DNA from: Pampus argenteus
Lineage: Eukaryota; Chordata; Actinopteri; Scombriformes; Stromateidae
NCBI GenBank assembly: GCA_036937835.1
Contig: CM072874.1
Location: 18,134,501 to 18,198,500 of the forward strand
DNA: 64,000 nt
Direction: 5' to 3'
Shown here piece after piece: positions 24,901-38,165 of the stretch (the stretch's first letter is position 1; the number at the start of each line of letters is the position of its first letter). Below the pieces are notes generated by a model. It did no database searches. It was given only the letters and a program-made list of their open reading frames with translations, and had not been told where the DNA came from. The position numbers and the translations under genes were made by a program.

Positions 24901-25630
24901 AGTCCAGCAGCTTCTGGATTTTCCACCTGCTGGACAGTTTTTACACCTCTTCCGTCTCTATTGTTAATAGTGAAGGGATGTTCCAGCACTTCTGACTCAT
25001 TTCTACATCATACTGTAAGGTAGCACAATCCATGCAATAAAGACGTGTCATTCCTTTAATTGTAATAATGGAATCTTGATTTATGAGAAATAAATCGTTT
25101 TAATGACTGACAACGTTTTCTTGTTAGGAGCCAATTGTTGTGGTATCCTGAAATACTGATGACGCGTTAGTTGCATTAGTGACTTGGCCACAGTAAAGAG
25201 TGAACTGCTTTAACATTGACTCCTTCTCGACAACAGAGAGGACTGTATAGTCCTCTGAGATGAATAGATTCAATGGACCCTGGGATTTTCTAAGGTGAGT
25301 CACTGTATTGGCTACCCTCACTTTTAAACAATAGATAATAATAATAATATGGAATCTTGTTTTGTTTTGTTAAAATGATGACTTCTCCTGATAATGTTCT
25401 TTGGTATTTTTTTTTTTTTCCATTAAGGTTCGGCTCCTTAAGCTATAAATAAAAGCAAAAAAAAAATTGAAGCATCTTTTGTGGAGCATAAATGTCCTGG
25501 ACATTTTGATGAGTGGATGTCTCCTGAGTAGTGAACTCATTGAAAAAATACGCTGCAGCTCAGCGGCTCTGCCCACGTTTGAATTTACAGCTGACTTTTT
25601 AAAAGAGCACTTTTTGTCATGCATGCCCCT

Positions 25631-25674
25631 GGGGGAGGTGGAGGGACGGGGGGGTGGGGGGGTGGAGAGCGGGG
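25631..25674 (+). other. G-rich tract, candidate G-quadruplex
   Basis: The tract has several runs of four to seven G separated by one to a few bases, which fits the G3+N1-7 quadruplex rule. No gene adjoins it. Confidence 0.6.
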
Positions 25675-28600
25675 TGCAGTTATTTTAGCACGGGGTCATG
25701 GATCCTTTTGGCCCTCCCCTTGAGGGCCACATTGACTGCAATGACTTGTGTGTCTGCTGTTCCTGGTTATTACCATGTGCCACGTTACCCCAGTGTGAAC
25801 TGCAGTTTTTCTGTCTGCATATTAAGCAGCAGTAATGAAGCTTGGAGGACCTTCTCGTTACGAGGGGCCTTTGGGTGTTTCATTCATCTTTGAAGAAGCA
25901 CCAACCCCTTTCCCCGCTGTTATTCTGTGGCAGCTCCTCTAAGATCAACGGCTCAGCTGTCATAGGCCACCGCTGCCGCACAGCAGAATGTGGAAGCTGA
26001 TGGAGGCCAACTTTACCCTCCGGCAGCTATTCAGACTTATAGGCCTTTTTGCTCAAAGGCTGACTTTTAGCTGCCCAAGATGACAACAAATCCCTTTTTT
26101 TTCCCCCACCCTGTGGGTGCTGTCTGCGCTACTTTGGATAACATTGTTGAAACGGTACAGCACCTATGGGTCTGATTTTAAGAATGGCCACTTAGTCTGC
26201 AGGCAGTACATTTTGGATGACTTTGGGGAACTGCAATTAGAATAGAAACTCTCAAACTTTTGAAGCTGTTGCCCCTTTTAAAATGAAATTTGAATCTCTT
26301 TTCTTAGCTAGAAGACACACTCTCATTCGAAAGCCACAACTAATTATTTATTAATTATCATTGTTAATTGTAGAAGAGGAAGAGGAAGAGAAGGAGAAGG
26401 AGAAAACAAATTAAATGTCAAATAAAAACACATTATTTGGCTCACTTTAAGCTCTACATTATTGATGAAAACACAGGTAGTTTTTATTAAATCAAGCATT
26501 TCATTTGTTCAAATAACAAATAACCACTGTGTAAAAAGTCTGAGTGCTTCTGGCGTACTGGCCTATAGTTGTATAAGAGTGAAAACTGAATCTAAATCAA
26601 CAACAGAAAGTGACCCCAGCGTCTAATGTCTAAATACACACATAATAGTTTTTAATAGTCAGCTCATGTTTTAAGTGCTTAGTGTTACAAAATGATCAGT
26701 GAGCAGGTTTCATAAAGCAAGAATACCAGTAAATGAAACAAACAAAAAGTAAACTGATTCAGAGAAATATTTGAGTTACAACAAGTAATTCCAATAATGC
26801 AATATAAAACTCTCCATATTACTATAACATACACGTATATGAGAACTCCAGATCTGTATCGCTGAGCATCTTGATTTTCATATTATCCCTGTCTGTCAGG
26901 AAGAAAGTTTCCACAGTTGAGCTTCTTAACCCTTTATCTAAACTAAATCCAAAGAACATTCATAATGAAACGATATGAAACATGAAATTATCGATGGCCA
27001 TTGTGAAAGTCCAACTCTGCGTAGAATGAGACGTCCACATCTTCAGGGATTATTGTGACGACGTTACAGATTGGACGACATCATCTACTGCATTTCTCTG
27101 TCAACGGTGTTCATGTTTTGCGAGGAGTGTTAGTGGAGGTTTGACCACTGCTGTAAATCATTCAGGAGCCAATCTTATTATCAATCAGTGTATTCACCAA
27201 TTAATCTAATGTCTAATGTTTGAACTCCTGTAATTTGACAGCTTTTTCCAACACATACATCACGTCGTCTTTCGACCTTTTTCACACTGTCCTGTCTCGT
27301 AGTGTCTCAGGTTGTTCTCTATTATTATTTTTTCTTAGACATTTATCAAAGTGTGTCACTTTGCTGATATGAGTCAATGTGCTATTTTAAACCAGATGAG
27401 GCTTGCAGTGCCTGATAACACAGTAAATTGCCGCAGTCTTAATGAGCCAGATATGCACTATATTGTTATGAACAATCTATTATCTAGAAAGGTTTAAACA
27501 CCCTCATTAGTGTATTTTGCTTTGTGTAGCAGTATTCAAGATGAACATACAAATGGGACTCTAGAGCTGATACGGGCACTTTCTTTTGCTAACTTTTAAT
27601 CATTTCTAATTTCTCAAGAATAAAAACATCCACGTGGCATTAGAAGTTACTTTAAAAATGCATTATTGGGGCCGACAATAAATAATAAAGGTCTTCTACA
27701 GGTTTAAGACTTAATGAACATTTTCAGAATCACAAACTCCTGCCATGTTGTCAGTATTGTTGACATCGGTCAGCATATATGGGTTGTATGAGGTGAATTG
27801 CCCTCTGGATGGATGCTCTCTAAAATCTCTGGTAATGTTCCAGCATTGTAATTACTTCCCTGCTTAATTCTCAACCGAGGCTCAGCAAAGGCATCATGGT
27901 GAGCTGTTAGTGTTCATCGAATGATGGGTGCATTGAGTGTTTGCATGTAATTCTACATTGCTGGTTTATACCCTAATAGCAGATATTCTATTTACTTGTC
28001 ATAGATCCTGTAATAAAATATATTACATACAGTGTTTGTCTTACATATCATAAAGAGGGCTTTGTATTTCTTTTTGAGCATTTTCTTTTTTCTTAAACAG
28101 AATCCTCTTTTCAAAGAGAAAGCCTGAAGCCTTCTTTTTTACTCAGCAATTCCTCTGAATTGTCTTTCAGGATCATTGACCAGCAAGCATACTCTTTCTA
28201 AAGAAAACAATTTGACATTTCGACAGAATCAAGCAAGCAAAGCGCATTAGTTCTGCAGCATGAAATCGAAATGTTAAACATAGCACGCTAAGTATGGGGT
28301 TCTCATACCTTTCTGAAGTAATGGGCAATTCTTTGTTTGTTTCAATGGATTGTTCACATACAGATATTTTGACTTGTCAAATAGCAGCAAAGGTGTAATT
28401 AATTGTGTCCCAGTAAGTCATGACAGTGTGACAGTGAGCCAGCATAGACAATACCAGGACCCTGAAACTGGCACCTCTGAATGGAACACAGCTATTAATC
28501 ATGTTAACTTCCACCTGTGTTTGACAAGTCAAGAGATCTGTTGTGAGAAAGGCCTATAAACAGACCTTCATGATGCACTGAACAAGCACAGCTCCGAGAA

Positions 28601-29723
28601 ATAAACAATATAATGTCAGGATAGACATAACCAATCATCGCCAGCTTCTGATTTATGTGCACAGGGGAAACACATGTGCAACAGACAGACATGTCACAGT
28701 AAAAGCACAGCTGTAAATAATAACATGAATGATGGTTGGTCCCGGTGTTGCACATGCTGGCTCACCATGGTAACACATGTCTTTTCAATGTGACTTTTGT
28801 GATTGGAGGTGTAAGGTCAGAACTCAGCTGTGTCTGCATATCTGTGTCCACACGTGACACTTCATTGAGACCTGCCCGATCTATCCTAGTGATTGGATAT
28901 ATTCCTGAGAGGATATATTCCTGTGCAACAGAGAGGCTTTTTATTTTGTACTGGTCCGCAGTGCTTCCTCCATCTCGACTCTCGACCAGAGTCACATTTG
29001 ATAAGATCCAATCAGCCAGCCAAGCCACCTCGGCATGTGTTCTGGTTCATTGGATGACAAAAATCGCATTGAAAAGATAAGTGTAACCACGGCAACTGCT
29101 CCAATGACTTACTGGAACACTTGAATTATTTATTATTAACACCTGTAACACCTGTGCTTTTCCTACTACGACTAGTCTAAATGTCTGTTGTGATACAGTA
29201 CAAAGACTGTAGAGCAATTGAAAATAGTTGGAGCAAAAGTTAAAACCTGAGACGAGAAGCAAACAGAAAATACAGAAATCGATATTTCAATATAAAGAAA
29301 ACAAGGTCACAGTGCAGCTAGTTAACACAATGCATCATATAATAAAGCATAGTGCACACTGGCTCTTGGTGCATGCAGTAGAATTCAATGTATAAGTCAG
29401 TTTGTCAACCCACACAGGGAAATTTAAGTGAAACAAATCACATCACATAAGCATTTCAGAATTGCAATTGCAAATCATTATTTGGAGGAAGAGTTTGTCG
29501 AATATTGTCCCACTTAGTATGAATTGTCTAAATAGAGAAATGTATTAAAAAACAAATAAAATTCCAGTGCAGATCAAGATGGACTGTCTTGGTTTGAGAG
29601 GAAGGAAATATGTCCTGCTTTAAGCCTGTAGGAGGAGAATGTCAATGAGCATCATTACAGTGAGCAGTCACAGGATAGCCTGAGTCTCTTTCTTCAGTAA
29701 TTATTTTGTTAGATTGCTAGATG

Positions 29724-29724
<1 letters not shown>

Positions 29725-29758
<34 letters not shown>
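29725..29758 (+). repeat. (CA)n microsatellite
   Basis: A perfect CA run in intergenic DNA. Confidence 0.95.
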
Positions 29759-29759
<1 letters not shown>

Positions 29760-30246
29760 CATTTTCATTTCCCAAGACTGGTGAATGGGAATCGTTTAGT
29801 GCCAAATTAAAAGCACTTGCAATCCTGTCTGAGGGATAACTCTCCTGGGAAAAAATGGTTTTCATTCCAGTCATTTTACTGTCATCATTTGTGCTCTGAA
29901 GAACTGACTTTTAAAGCTCTTTTACAGGAAAAGAAGTGATAATCGCTCCACGACTGCCTACTTACACAATTTGCTTAGATTTCTTATTTTATGTGTATTG
30001 GTCATCCCTTGTAGAACATGTGTTTCTGCCTCTTCATTAGACCTATACGCCCTATAAGTCATTTCAAGCCCTTAATGTCTATACACGGCAAATACAGTGT
30101 TTGCATATTAAAATTATTACAAGTTGTGCAAAGTATCTATAGATACCATTCATTAATCTCTGTACACTTGAAAAATACAGTTTGTGTCATAAAGCTACTT
30201 AATTGCACAACAGGGATTATGAATAGAGAGCTTCATATGAACGCGA

Positions 30247-30260
30247 CCGCTAGAGGGCGC
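30247..30260 (+). promoter_or_regulatory. CTCF-type binding site, forward
   Basis: CCGCTAGAGGGCGC matches the vertebrate CTCF core CCRSYAGRKGGCRS at every position. It sits in a small CpG-containing patch in otherwise AT-rich DNA. Orientation is forward, pointing toward bhlha9. Confidence 0.55.
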
Positions 30261-30284
30261 ACAAGTCTTAACTTTGTCTTAGTT

Positions 30285-30434
30285 TGACGTGACCTCATCA
30301 ACACGGATGATACATGAATCTCTAGCTAACCAAACTCTCTCTAAAACGCTTTTAGTTGTTTTTACGTTTTTGTTTAAAGGAAAACAAGAGTAAATATCAC
30401 GCCCGTCATCGTTGTAAACAAGGCAGATTCAGAA
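30285..30434 (+). other. Possible promoter and non-coding first exon
   Basis: A CRE-like TGACGTGA (30285-30292) is followed by a CpG-containing stretch and a plausible splice donor CAGAAG/GTAATT after 30434. Downstream GTTAGC/GCTAAC motifs are frequent near fish transcription starts in my experience. There is no protein-coding support, so this is a guess at a non-coding or 5'UTR exon. Confidence 0.25.
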
Positions 30435-33400
30435 GGTAATTTAAATATGTTTTTAAGTGAAGTTATAGCGTTATACTAAACAGCGTTAGCGCGGTTAGCT
30501 AACGAAGCTAAAGCTAAGTGTTAGCTTAAATTTAGTCACTAAAATTGTACTTGTAATGTTGGGAGATATGACGTTATACACTACAAAGTCATTTCTAATG
30601 ACTAGTTATCTCTGAATAGCTAAAAAGCTTTTTTTTATACAAATATAGCAATGTGTTACTAATTGCAGATAATTGTAAATATTTTTTTTCATGAACCCTA
30701 ATGTAAGTCCAGTAGTTAAAACATGCCCACTATTAAGCTGTTATTAAGCTATTGCTATCAAAACGATAATGCAGATTTCCTACTGTGTGTAAATTTGCAT
30801 TTGATTATTGAGTTTACTGATTGCATAACACAATCATGGACTCATGCACTGCACAGTACATCACTGTGCATGTAAGTCAGAGCTTGACATTATGATGTTT
30901 GGATTTCATTTTCCTTAACCACACAGTAAATATGGCCTGTTTGACTTACCTCACCAAACAAAACTAATCCATCTTCTTTTGACAGTTGGAGTTCAATTCT
31001 TTACCCTTATCATATTTTCTCCCTCAGTAATTGCCTTCCCTTTCTATTTCTCAGGCTCAGAGAAGGGAATTGATTAAATTGTGAATCTCAGCAGCATAGC
31101 AAGAAAAAAAAAGAAAAAGAAAACCTCAGTCAAAGAAAAATACAGTAAAGCCCCAGAGGGCAAGTAAGTCTGGTATATAATGTATCTTTATCTATGACTA
31201 ATGACACAACTTCTTTAGTATTCTCATTACAGCTGAGCCCTTTGCTATCTCTCCCAGAGGACATTCATTTCAATGAGATTGTACAAACGGCTATGAAAAT
31301 CTGTGTTGCCCTGGAAGACATCAGCTCTGGTCCAATACTCATTTGACTCCAGGATATTGAAATTCAATCACTGATGTAAATTTCCTTTCTTGTGACTGTG
31401 AGGAAATGGTTTCCAACAAATGGTTAGAGGGAGCTTATGGAATACAAGATTCTGTGATTGCTTGGAGAGCCCGGTTCACATGAATTTCAACTTATTTACC
31501 ACATTCTCCCCGGTGTCTCCCTTCTCGTCTTCACTGACACTTTTCTTCTCTACTCCTTCGTAGCTCACTCTCCTCTCTTCTGACATCTCCCTGTCACCCT
31601 CTTCTCCCATAAAGGTTTTACAAACCAATTCCCCTGGAAAAAATCAATCCATTAGAGATGGATTTCAGGAGAAAATTAAATAATTAACGGTGCCGCAGTG
31701 AAAATAGCTGCTGAAATGAGCCTGTCCAATCACTTAACAAGGTGTCGTTTTATATTCCTGAGAGGTGGCCCTGTGTCGGAGTATAGATAACCTTTTAAAA
31801 GACCAATTTACTTTTCACAATTATTTAGACCCACTCTATTAACTATATTACCAGCTTTAAGTGTCTCTGTGCCCTCCTTACGTTGTTAAGGCTAAGGGCT
31901 ACACAGCGTGCCAATGAATTTACCTTAAAGTGGTCATATTGGAAAAATGTCTAAGCTTTTGCAATAAAGCAGCTCCAACTTTAAATTGTATACACCTAAG
32001 TAAATATAGAAACTTTCTTGCAAAAATATTCTTGCTATACCCTATAAAACCAGCTGTAGATAATGAAATGAATTAAGACAATAAACTAATATAAAGCACT
32101 CAAAATGCCAGCGACTGACAGCATCTGAGAATCCATCCGGTGTGGGTTTGTATTTATTGACCTTTGAGTTAATAAGCAGTGGATTGTGGGAAACTGGCAA
32201 ATAGATGTGTCTCAGCTGTCTCAGTTCTCAGTTTGGTGTATTGAGTGGCTTGCAAAGTCTATAAGCAGTCACAGATTAGTGCAATTAACTGATCACAGTA
32301 ACACCTCAACGTATGCACTGCTCTTATCAAAATGTTCTTTACACAGGAGTCCTAAGGACAGATTTGAGATTTACTACAATCTGTGGCGTCAGAAACGTGA
32401 GCGAGGGAAATGGCTGCACTGTTGACATCACCCCTCTATTCTTCTAACGATGTTAGCAGCTACCTGGAGAAATGACATTCAACATGACATTACTGAGGTG
32501 AGTCAGAAGAAAAATATATCATGCATCTGATATCTATGTGTGTGCAAAAAATCTACTCTTATAAAGCAAAATCAATGCTGCTACTGATTATTATTATTAT
32601 TATTAACAGTAATAATAGAGCGCATTTGATGAAGGTCACAAAGTGCTGTAAAGTAAACCAGAGCCAACATCTTAGTTACGCTCATGTAACCTGTAATATT
32701 ATACCAACACATATTATTATCTCTCTGTCAAAAGAAAAACACCACCGCCTTTGAAGTCCAGTCAGCAGCCTTGTTGTACTTAATCTAATTGAAGCAAGTG
32801 AACAGAGCTCAAGCCAACAGGGATATGGACATATCAAAGACTAATGAGCAGAGCACAGGCCAATACGGACAAACCACAGCATACCCCATACTGACACTAG
32901 AGTCTTAAGTTTCAGGTTAGACAAGTAGGACTTTGTTTATTTACTGTGCACCAGGGAAAGTCACCTTAACAGCACAACACACTGCAACTAAACACAAAAA
33001 AAAAATCAAATAAAGGAAACATCTTCACTTATTTATCACACAAGCAGTGTAGCAGTACAGTAGCTGCTCTCTTTTTGCTCTTTCAAGCTCTACCTTTCAC
33101 TTCATATGTGAGTGAAAATTAAGAGTGTGTGTGAATATACTTATCTCTACTCTTGCTTTCTTATTAGCAAAGAGCAATAGAAAAACAATCAGCTAACAGT
33201 GTCTCATTTTCAGCAGACGCTGACAGTTGTTTTTTATTTTTTCCCCGAACGTCATAACAGCAGTCGCTAATTAATATCAATTCCATGAGTTACTTGATGA
33301 CCGGACAAAATAGAAGTTGGCTGTTGTACAAAGATCAGTTGTGAGAGAGGCAGCTCCACTCTGTAACATTACTCTGCAATCATGAGTTGGGATGAGTATT

Positions 33401-33539
33401 TTTGATCAATTAATCATTCATCATATCACTAATTTAAGGTGATTAATTTGTTCTGAATTCTGAACCAGGAGATTTTATATTTGGAAATTGTGGTGCCAGT
33501 ACAATATATATTTAATAAACACTGTATTTTCTCCTTAAA

Positions 33540-33830
33540 GAATATTTTCTTTATCGAATAATCTGCTGATTATTTTTTTTTATTTGATTCATCATTTTTC
33601 AAAAAAGTTGCTAATGACAAAATGACATGACAAATAACTTTGAATTGAATTGAATTATTTTTCCGTCTAATCAATTAATCGACTAGTCATGGCAGCTCTA
33701 TTCAGTACTATCATGTATGGCACAGAAAAGCACCAAATCATCACATTTGAGAAGCTGCAATCAACAAATAGTTTTCCTTAAAAAATTCATTTTATGTCGA
33801 TTGACTAATTGATTCAGATCAACGTATCTG
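33540..33830 (+). repeat. Degenerate dispersed teleost repeat, copy 1
   Basis: The stretch contains the phrases AATCAATTAATCGACTAGTC, ATGGCAGCTCTA and ATCACATTTGAGAAGCTG, which recur together in a repeat common in percomorph genomes. The copy is rearranged and degenerate. A second, partly complementary portion of the same family is at about 38990-39160. The family name is not assigned. Confidence 0.5.
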
Positions 33831-34300
33831 CAATATTATTTGAAAAATGTTGTTGTCAAACTGGTGAATGTGTTGCACCATTGAGCTCTGAGGGCCACTT
33901 ATTGTGTCAAATTACTGCATTTTTACTCTCTATCCAATTCATTGCGCCCATTCTTGATGACAGTTATGAATAACGCTGTTTTTGTACAGTGCAAGCAGTT
34001 ACAGGTTTATGCTGAGCGGGCTCAACACAGATATCTAAGGAGTTCCACTCTGGATGCAGACATTTTGAAAGATTCCCTAGATGTTTTTCAGACAGTGTTT
34101 TTGTTCGATTCTCTCCTTGCATTTATGATACAGGCTTAATTGGAACAGACTGTCCTTGGAGCTGAAGTTGAAAAGAAGTCAGTGAGAAAGCTGAAGGCAG
34201 CAAACAGAAAGAAGGGAGCAGTGAATGACAATACAAAATAGTTGTTTACATACTGTATAAAATACATAGCCAGCATGGAATAAATAGACAAAACAGTGTG

Positions 34301-34302
<2 letters not shown>

Positions 34303-34331
<29 letters not shown>
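34303..34331 (+). repeat. (GT)n microsatellite
   Basis: A perfect GT run just outside the Tc1-like element. Confidence 0.95.
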
Positions 34332-34852
34332 ATTCTAGATGAATTGTAGCCAGAAAAAGTAATTGTCATCAAATTTCCCAGCTCCTGGTTACTTCCTGCT
34401 GCATAACAACAGAAGGCTGAATAGCTTTTTTTTCCATCTCAAGCACTTTTACCAGCAATGAAAAGAGGCAGAATTCAATAAAAAAAGCAAAGTTGCAGGT
34501 CATGGGAGTGAAACAAAATCTGAGACAGAAACTACATTACAGACAGACTTCACTGTTTTCATAAACCACAGGCTTCTTCACCTTGACGCTGAATCCAGTC
34601 CAGCTGATCTCAGAGCCAGAACCGCCAGCTTATCCCTGTGTCTCTGTAACCTCAATGTCAGCCAAGCAAGTTATCCATGGTGGATTAGGAGATGTGTCAT
34701 ATTGTCAAAGTGTCACCTTTGTGCTCTCCTACCACAACCTGCTGAAACCCTTGTGTTACATGTGACGAGGTCAACTATTCCTTCAGTGTCTCCTCAGGAT
34801 AAGATAATCAGGATTCAACATAAACATGCACACTAGACAAATACCTGACATA

Positions 34853-35644
34853 TACACTCACCGGCCACTTTATTAGGTACACCATGCTAGTAACGGGTTG
34901 GACCCCTTTTGCCTTCAGAACTGCCTCAATTCTTCGTGGCATAGATTCAACAAGGTGCTGGAAGCATTCCTCAGAGAGTTTGGTCCATATTGACATGATG
35001 GCATCACACATTTGCCGCAAATCCGAATACCATCCGAATGTCGCAGCAGAAATCGAGACTCATCAGACCAGGCAACGTTTTTCCAATCTTCTATTGTCCA
35101 ATTTCGATGATCTTGTGCAAATTGTAGCCTCAGTTTCCTGTTCTTAGCTGAAAGGAGTGGCACCCGGTGTGGTCTTCTGCTGCTGTAGCCCATCTGCCTC
35201 AAAGTTCGATGTACTGTGCGTTCAGAGATGCTCTTCTGCCTACCTTGGTTGTAACGGGTGGTTATTTGAGTCACTGTTGCCTTTCTATCAGCTCGAACCA
35301 GTCTGGCCATTCTCTGCCGGAACTGCCGCTCACTGGATATTTTTTCTTTTTTGGACCATTCTCTGTAAACCCTAGAGATGGTTGTGCGTGGAAATCCCAG
35401 TAGATCAGCAGTTTCTGAAATACTCAGACCAGCCCTTCTGGCACCAACAACCATGCCACGTTTAAAGTCACTCAAATCACCTTTCTTCCCCATACTGATG
35501 CTCGGTTTGAACTGCAGGAGATTGTCTTGACCATGTCTACATGCCTAAATGCACTGAGTTGCCGCCATGTGATTGGCTGATTAGAAATTAAGTGTTAACG
35601 AGCAGTTGGACAGGTGTACCTAATAAAGTGAGTGAGTGAGTGTA
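34853..35644 (-). mobile_element. Internally deleted Tc1-like DNA transposon
   Basis: Both ends carry inverted repeats of about 31 bases sharing ACTTTATTAGGTACACC, with TA at the outer ends as expected for Tc1/mariner target duplication. The minus strand encodes the transposase N-terminus MGKKGDLSDFKRGMVVGARR, a paired-type helix-turn-helix, and then the AWSDESRF block that holds the second catalytic Asp of the DDE triad. After RFLLRHSDG the frame jumps to C-terminal sequence, so the last catalytic acidic residue and about half of the usual 1.6 kb are missing. The element is about 792 bp and cannot encode an active enzyme, but both ends survive. Confidence 0.9.
34915..35493 (-). pseudogene. 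Truncated Tc1-like transposase
   Basis: This open frame of 192 codons starts at the usual Tc1 start site and reads the DNA-binding domain cleanly, then the first part of the catalytic domain up to the SDESRF motif. The remaining residues are out of register: the true C-terminal sequence (ESMPRRIEAVLKAKG) is in another frame at about 34870-35020. This shows an internal deletion that also shifted the frame. It would act, if expressed at all, only as a DNA-binding fragment. Confidence 0.85.
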
Positions 35645-38029
35645 GATGTGAATGTTGCATTAAATGTTCACTTTATAGTCACTGTAATCGTTCAATATGT
35701 TCATTTGAACCTTAAAATCAGTCTTCTTTACTGCTTCTTTTTAATTGTACCACATCAGCTCTAACACAGTGGGGTTGAAATAAATCCTGCTCTCTTCTTC
35801 TATTTCAGAGTAACTTTGAAGTAGAACAGATTTCTTATAACTGTACAGATTTGCCTAGCAACTGGGTTATATGAAGTGTGTTCTCAGGGCGTGTTAGTGT
35901 GGTTAGTCACTCACACTCATATTTATACCTACAAGTGAATAAGATTCTCCAAAATATGTGACTGGCATGTCTGATTGTGGGGAGATTGTCAGTAACCTCT
36001 ACAATCCCATTGGGGTTGAGACGCTTCACCACCACCATATCTTATTTCAGGTTTGCATGTCATGCAGATGCTGTGCAGGGGGGTCTTCTTACTGTACCTA
36101 ACACACTGTCTCGCTCTCTTTCAAACATTAACTATAGACCTTGGATTACATTGTGTTGGTATGTGTATATTTTATGTTCTACTCTCTACAAGTTTTAATT
36201 TAAGATTTAAACTGTTCCTCCTCTCTTTAAATAAGTGTAGCAGTACTACTGTTGATACCATCAGCACCACTAAATGTGTTAATTAGTTATTTTGAAGCAT
36301 TGAGAACTTGTTCAGATCAGTTAACTGCTAGGTGTTGTGGTAAAAGACGCTTCTACAGAGATGGAAAGGGCGTGGGTGAAGTCGCAGGGACCCATGTAAT
36401 CGAAAGTGATTGGTTGGGAAGGGAGACAGGGACTAAGGGTGTTTTTAAACCTATACTTCATTTGCTCTGGTTCAAATCATTGGATGAGTTGCTAGTCCTG
36501 AAGGGTCACTATCAAGAAGGAAACATATTTTGTTGTTGGTCTAGGTCAGACCTCGATTCATTCTCTAGCAACTGTTGATTTTATTCATTAACGTCCCAGC
36601 ATGCACAGCGCACCTGGCTACGGTAGACACTCAGCTCTCTTTCAGAGTGTGTCAGATTGAGGATGGATCACGTTACTACCACAAACTGACAGCTCCAGAG
36701 TTGTTTTGTCACTTGGACTGAGATCACTACCTCTAAATGGTCCACATCTGAGTACAGTTGCTGTGTTCAGATCTGCCCAAATAAATGGGCAGCAATGACA
36801 GAATCCAATTCAACTAGACTGAACAATGCTCGTAGTTGAGGCGATGACCCATCTAAGAGTTAAGGAGATGACCCATCTAAGAGCCACCCAGAACCACACT
36901 AACCAGGCAGCTCACTTGACTGGTCAGATTACCAGAACAGGGAAACCTAGTTCTTCTCATGGTCTGGCAGCCCCAGTCAGTATGCATGGAAGATGCTGAT
37001 TAAGTTCAGCTTCACAGGTTTGAGCATCAGTAGCATTCAGTACAGAAGCTACAAGGCAGCCCTGGAGCAATTGACTGCTGTAGCTGCATCTAAACAAACT
37101 CTGTACTCTGAAGTCCCCGTCAGTAAATCTGAGACACAGCCTTCAAGCAGAACTATTAGAAAGAGGCTAGACACCACTAATCAGCTGAAAACAAACTTTA
37201 TAGTCACGAATCTGTGACGTGACTTAATGTTTCCATGTTAACAGTGAATTATGATAGGTCTGTACTGCTATTAAAACACTGGTAATACATGCATTTTACA
37301 GAGTGTTATTTTCCTTGATGAAACAATACACGTTTCATTTTTAACGTAACCTACATCACAGTGTTTTTCCTGGCTTTTCATCCACTTTTTGTTTCACCTC
37401 ATCTGAGATCATATGTTCTCGTAGTCCGGCTACCGCAGGGATAAGAAAACCCTAAAACCTCTTGAAACAAAACAAGATAAACTGAATAATAGGCTGCAAC
37501 GTTTTGTACCAACAACATACTCTTAAAAACCTGAGACATTGTTTGCATCCTTACATAAAACTAAAGCTGTGTGCTTAAGCAACAGTTTTCTGTGTATTAT
37601 TGTGCCTTTTATTCATTTTTCCTGCCACCAGTGTGTCTCAGGCCTCTGAATTCATCACTGGCTGAACAGACAGACAGCATAGCTCCATTGTCCTGCCTCC
37701 ATCTAGTGTCCAGTACTGAAACTGCTCACTGCTCTATGGATCCAAACATATCCATTAAACAAGCAGCATCTTGTCTCATTTGTCAAAAGGAAAGGGCAGA
37801 GAAGACATTTGATGAGCAGGGAGAGGATTTTACAAACAATGGTACAAATCAAACTAATAATGAAAATGTAAAAAAACAAGTAATTATGAAGACTAATGCA
37901 ACAGCTTGTCAAGAAAGGAGATACTGCAGTTCGTAAACACTTCTGCGTATCTCTCTCATTGGAAATCAGACAAGCTATCAAAAAGTTTTATAGAATAGCT
38001 TTTAATTGGAGCTTTTCTTCTTCATGTGT
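35645..38029. other. Intergenic, no gene seen
   Basis: No exon was recognised. At 36843-36883 a 17-base unit is tandemly duplicated with a period of 24. The stretch at about 36430-36560 has wording similar to a dispersed fish repeat (GTTTTTAAACCTATACTTC), of uncertain family. Confidence 0.4.
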
Positions 38030-38165
38030 TTATTTTCAAGATTTTTACTCATTGTCTTGTATCTGTTCCTGTTTCTTGTTTGCAAGTTTCAATTTTTATG
38101 GCTGTGACACACTTTGTAAACTTATTTTTGAAAAGTGCTATATAAATAAATTGTATTATTATTAC
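38030..38165 (+). mobile_element. Probable LINE/SINE 3' tail
   Basis: The end GAAAAGTGCTATATAAATAAA followed by ATTATTATTA is the characteristic 3' tail of L2-type retroelements and their dependent SINEs in vertebrates. Upstream coding sequence could not be recognised. Confidence 0.5.

Larger units (their letters stand above)
24901..30239. other. Intergenic, no gene seen
   Basis: No exon was recognised. Contents include a G-rich tract at 25631-25674, a purine-rich run near 26371-26403, and a CA microsatellite at 29725-29758. About 25680-26060 has the texture of a regulatory element. Confidence 0.5.
30561..34852. other. Intergenic, no gene seen
   Basis: No exon was recognised. It includes the dispersed repeat at about 33540-33830, a short (ATT)n-linked element near 32585-32650, and a homeodomain-site-rich stretch at about 31620-31770. 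Confidence 0.5.

Noticed and set aside
37571..37936. 121-codon frame with an N- and T-rich C-terminal half
   Set aside because: No recognisable domain, splice context or start context; adjacent to a retroelement tail.
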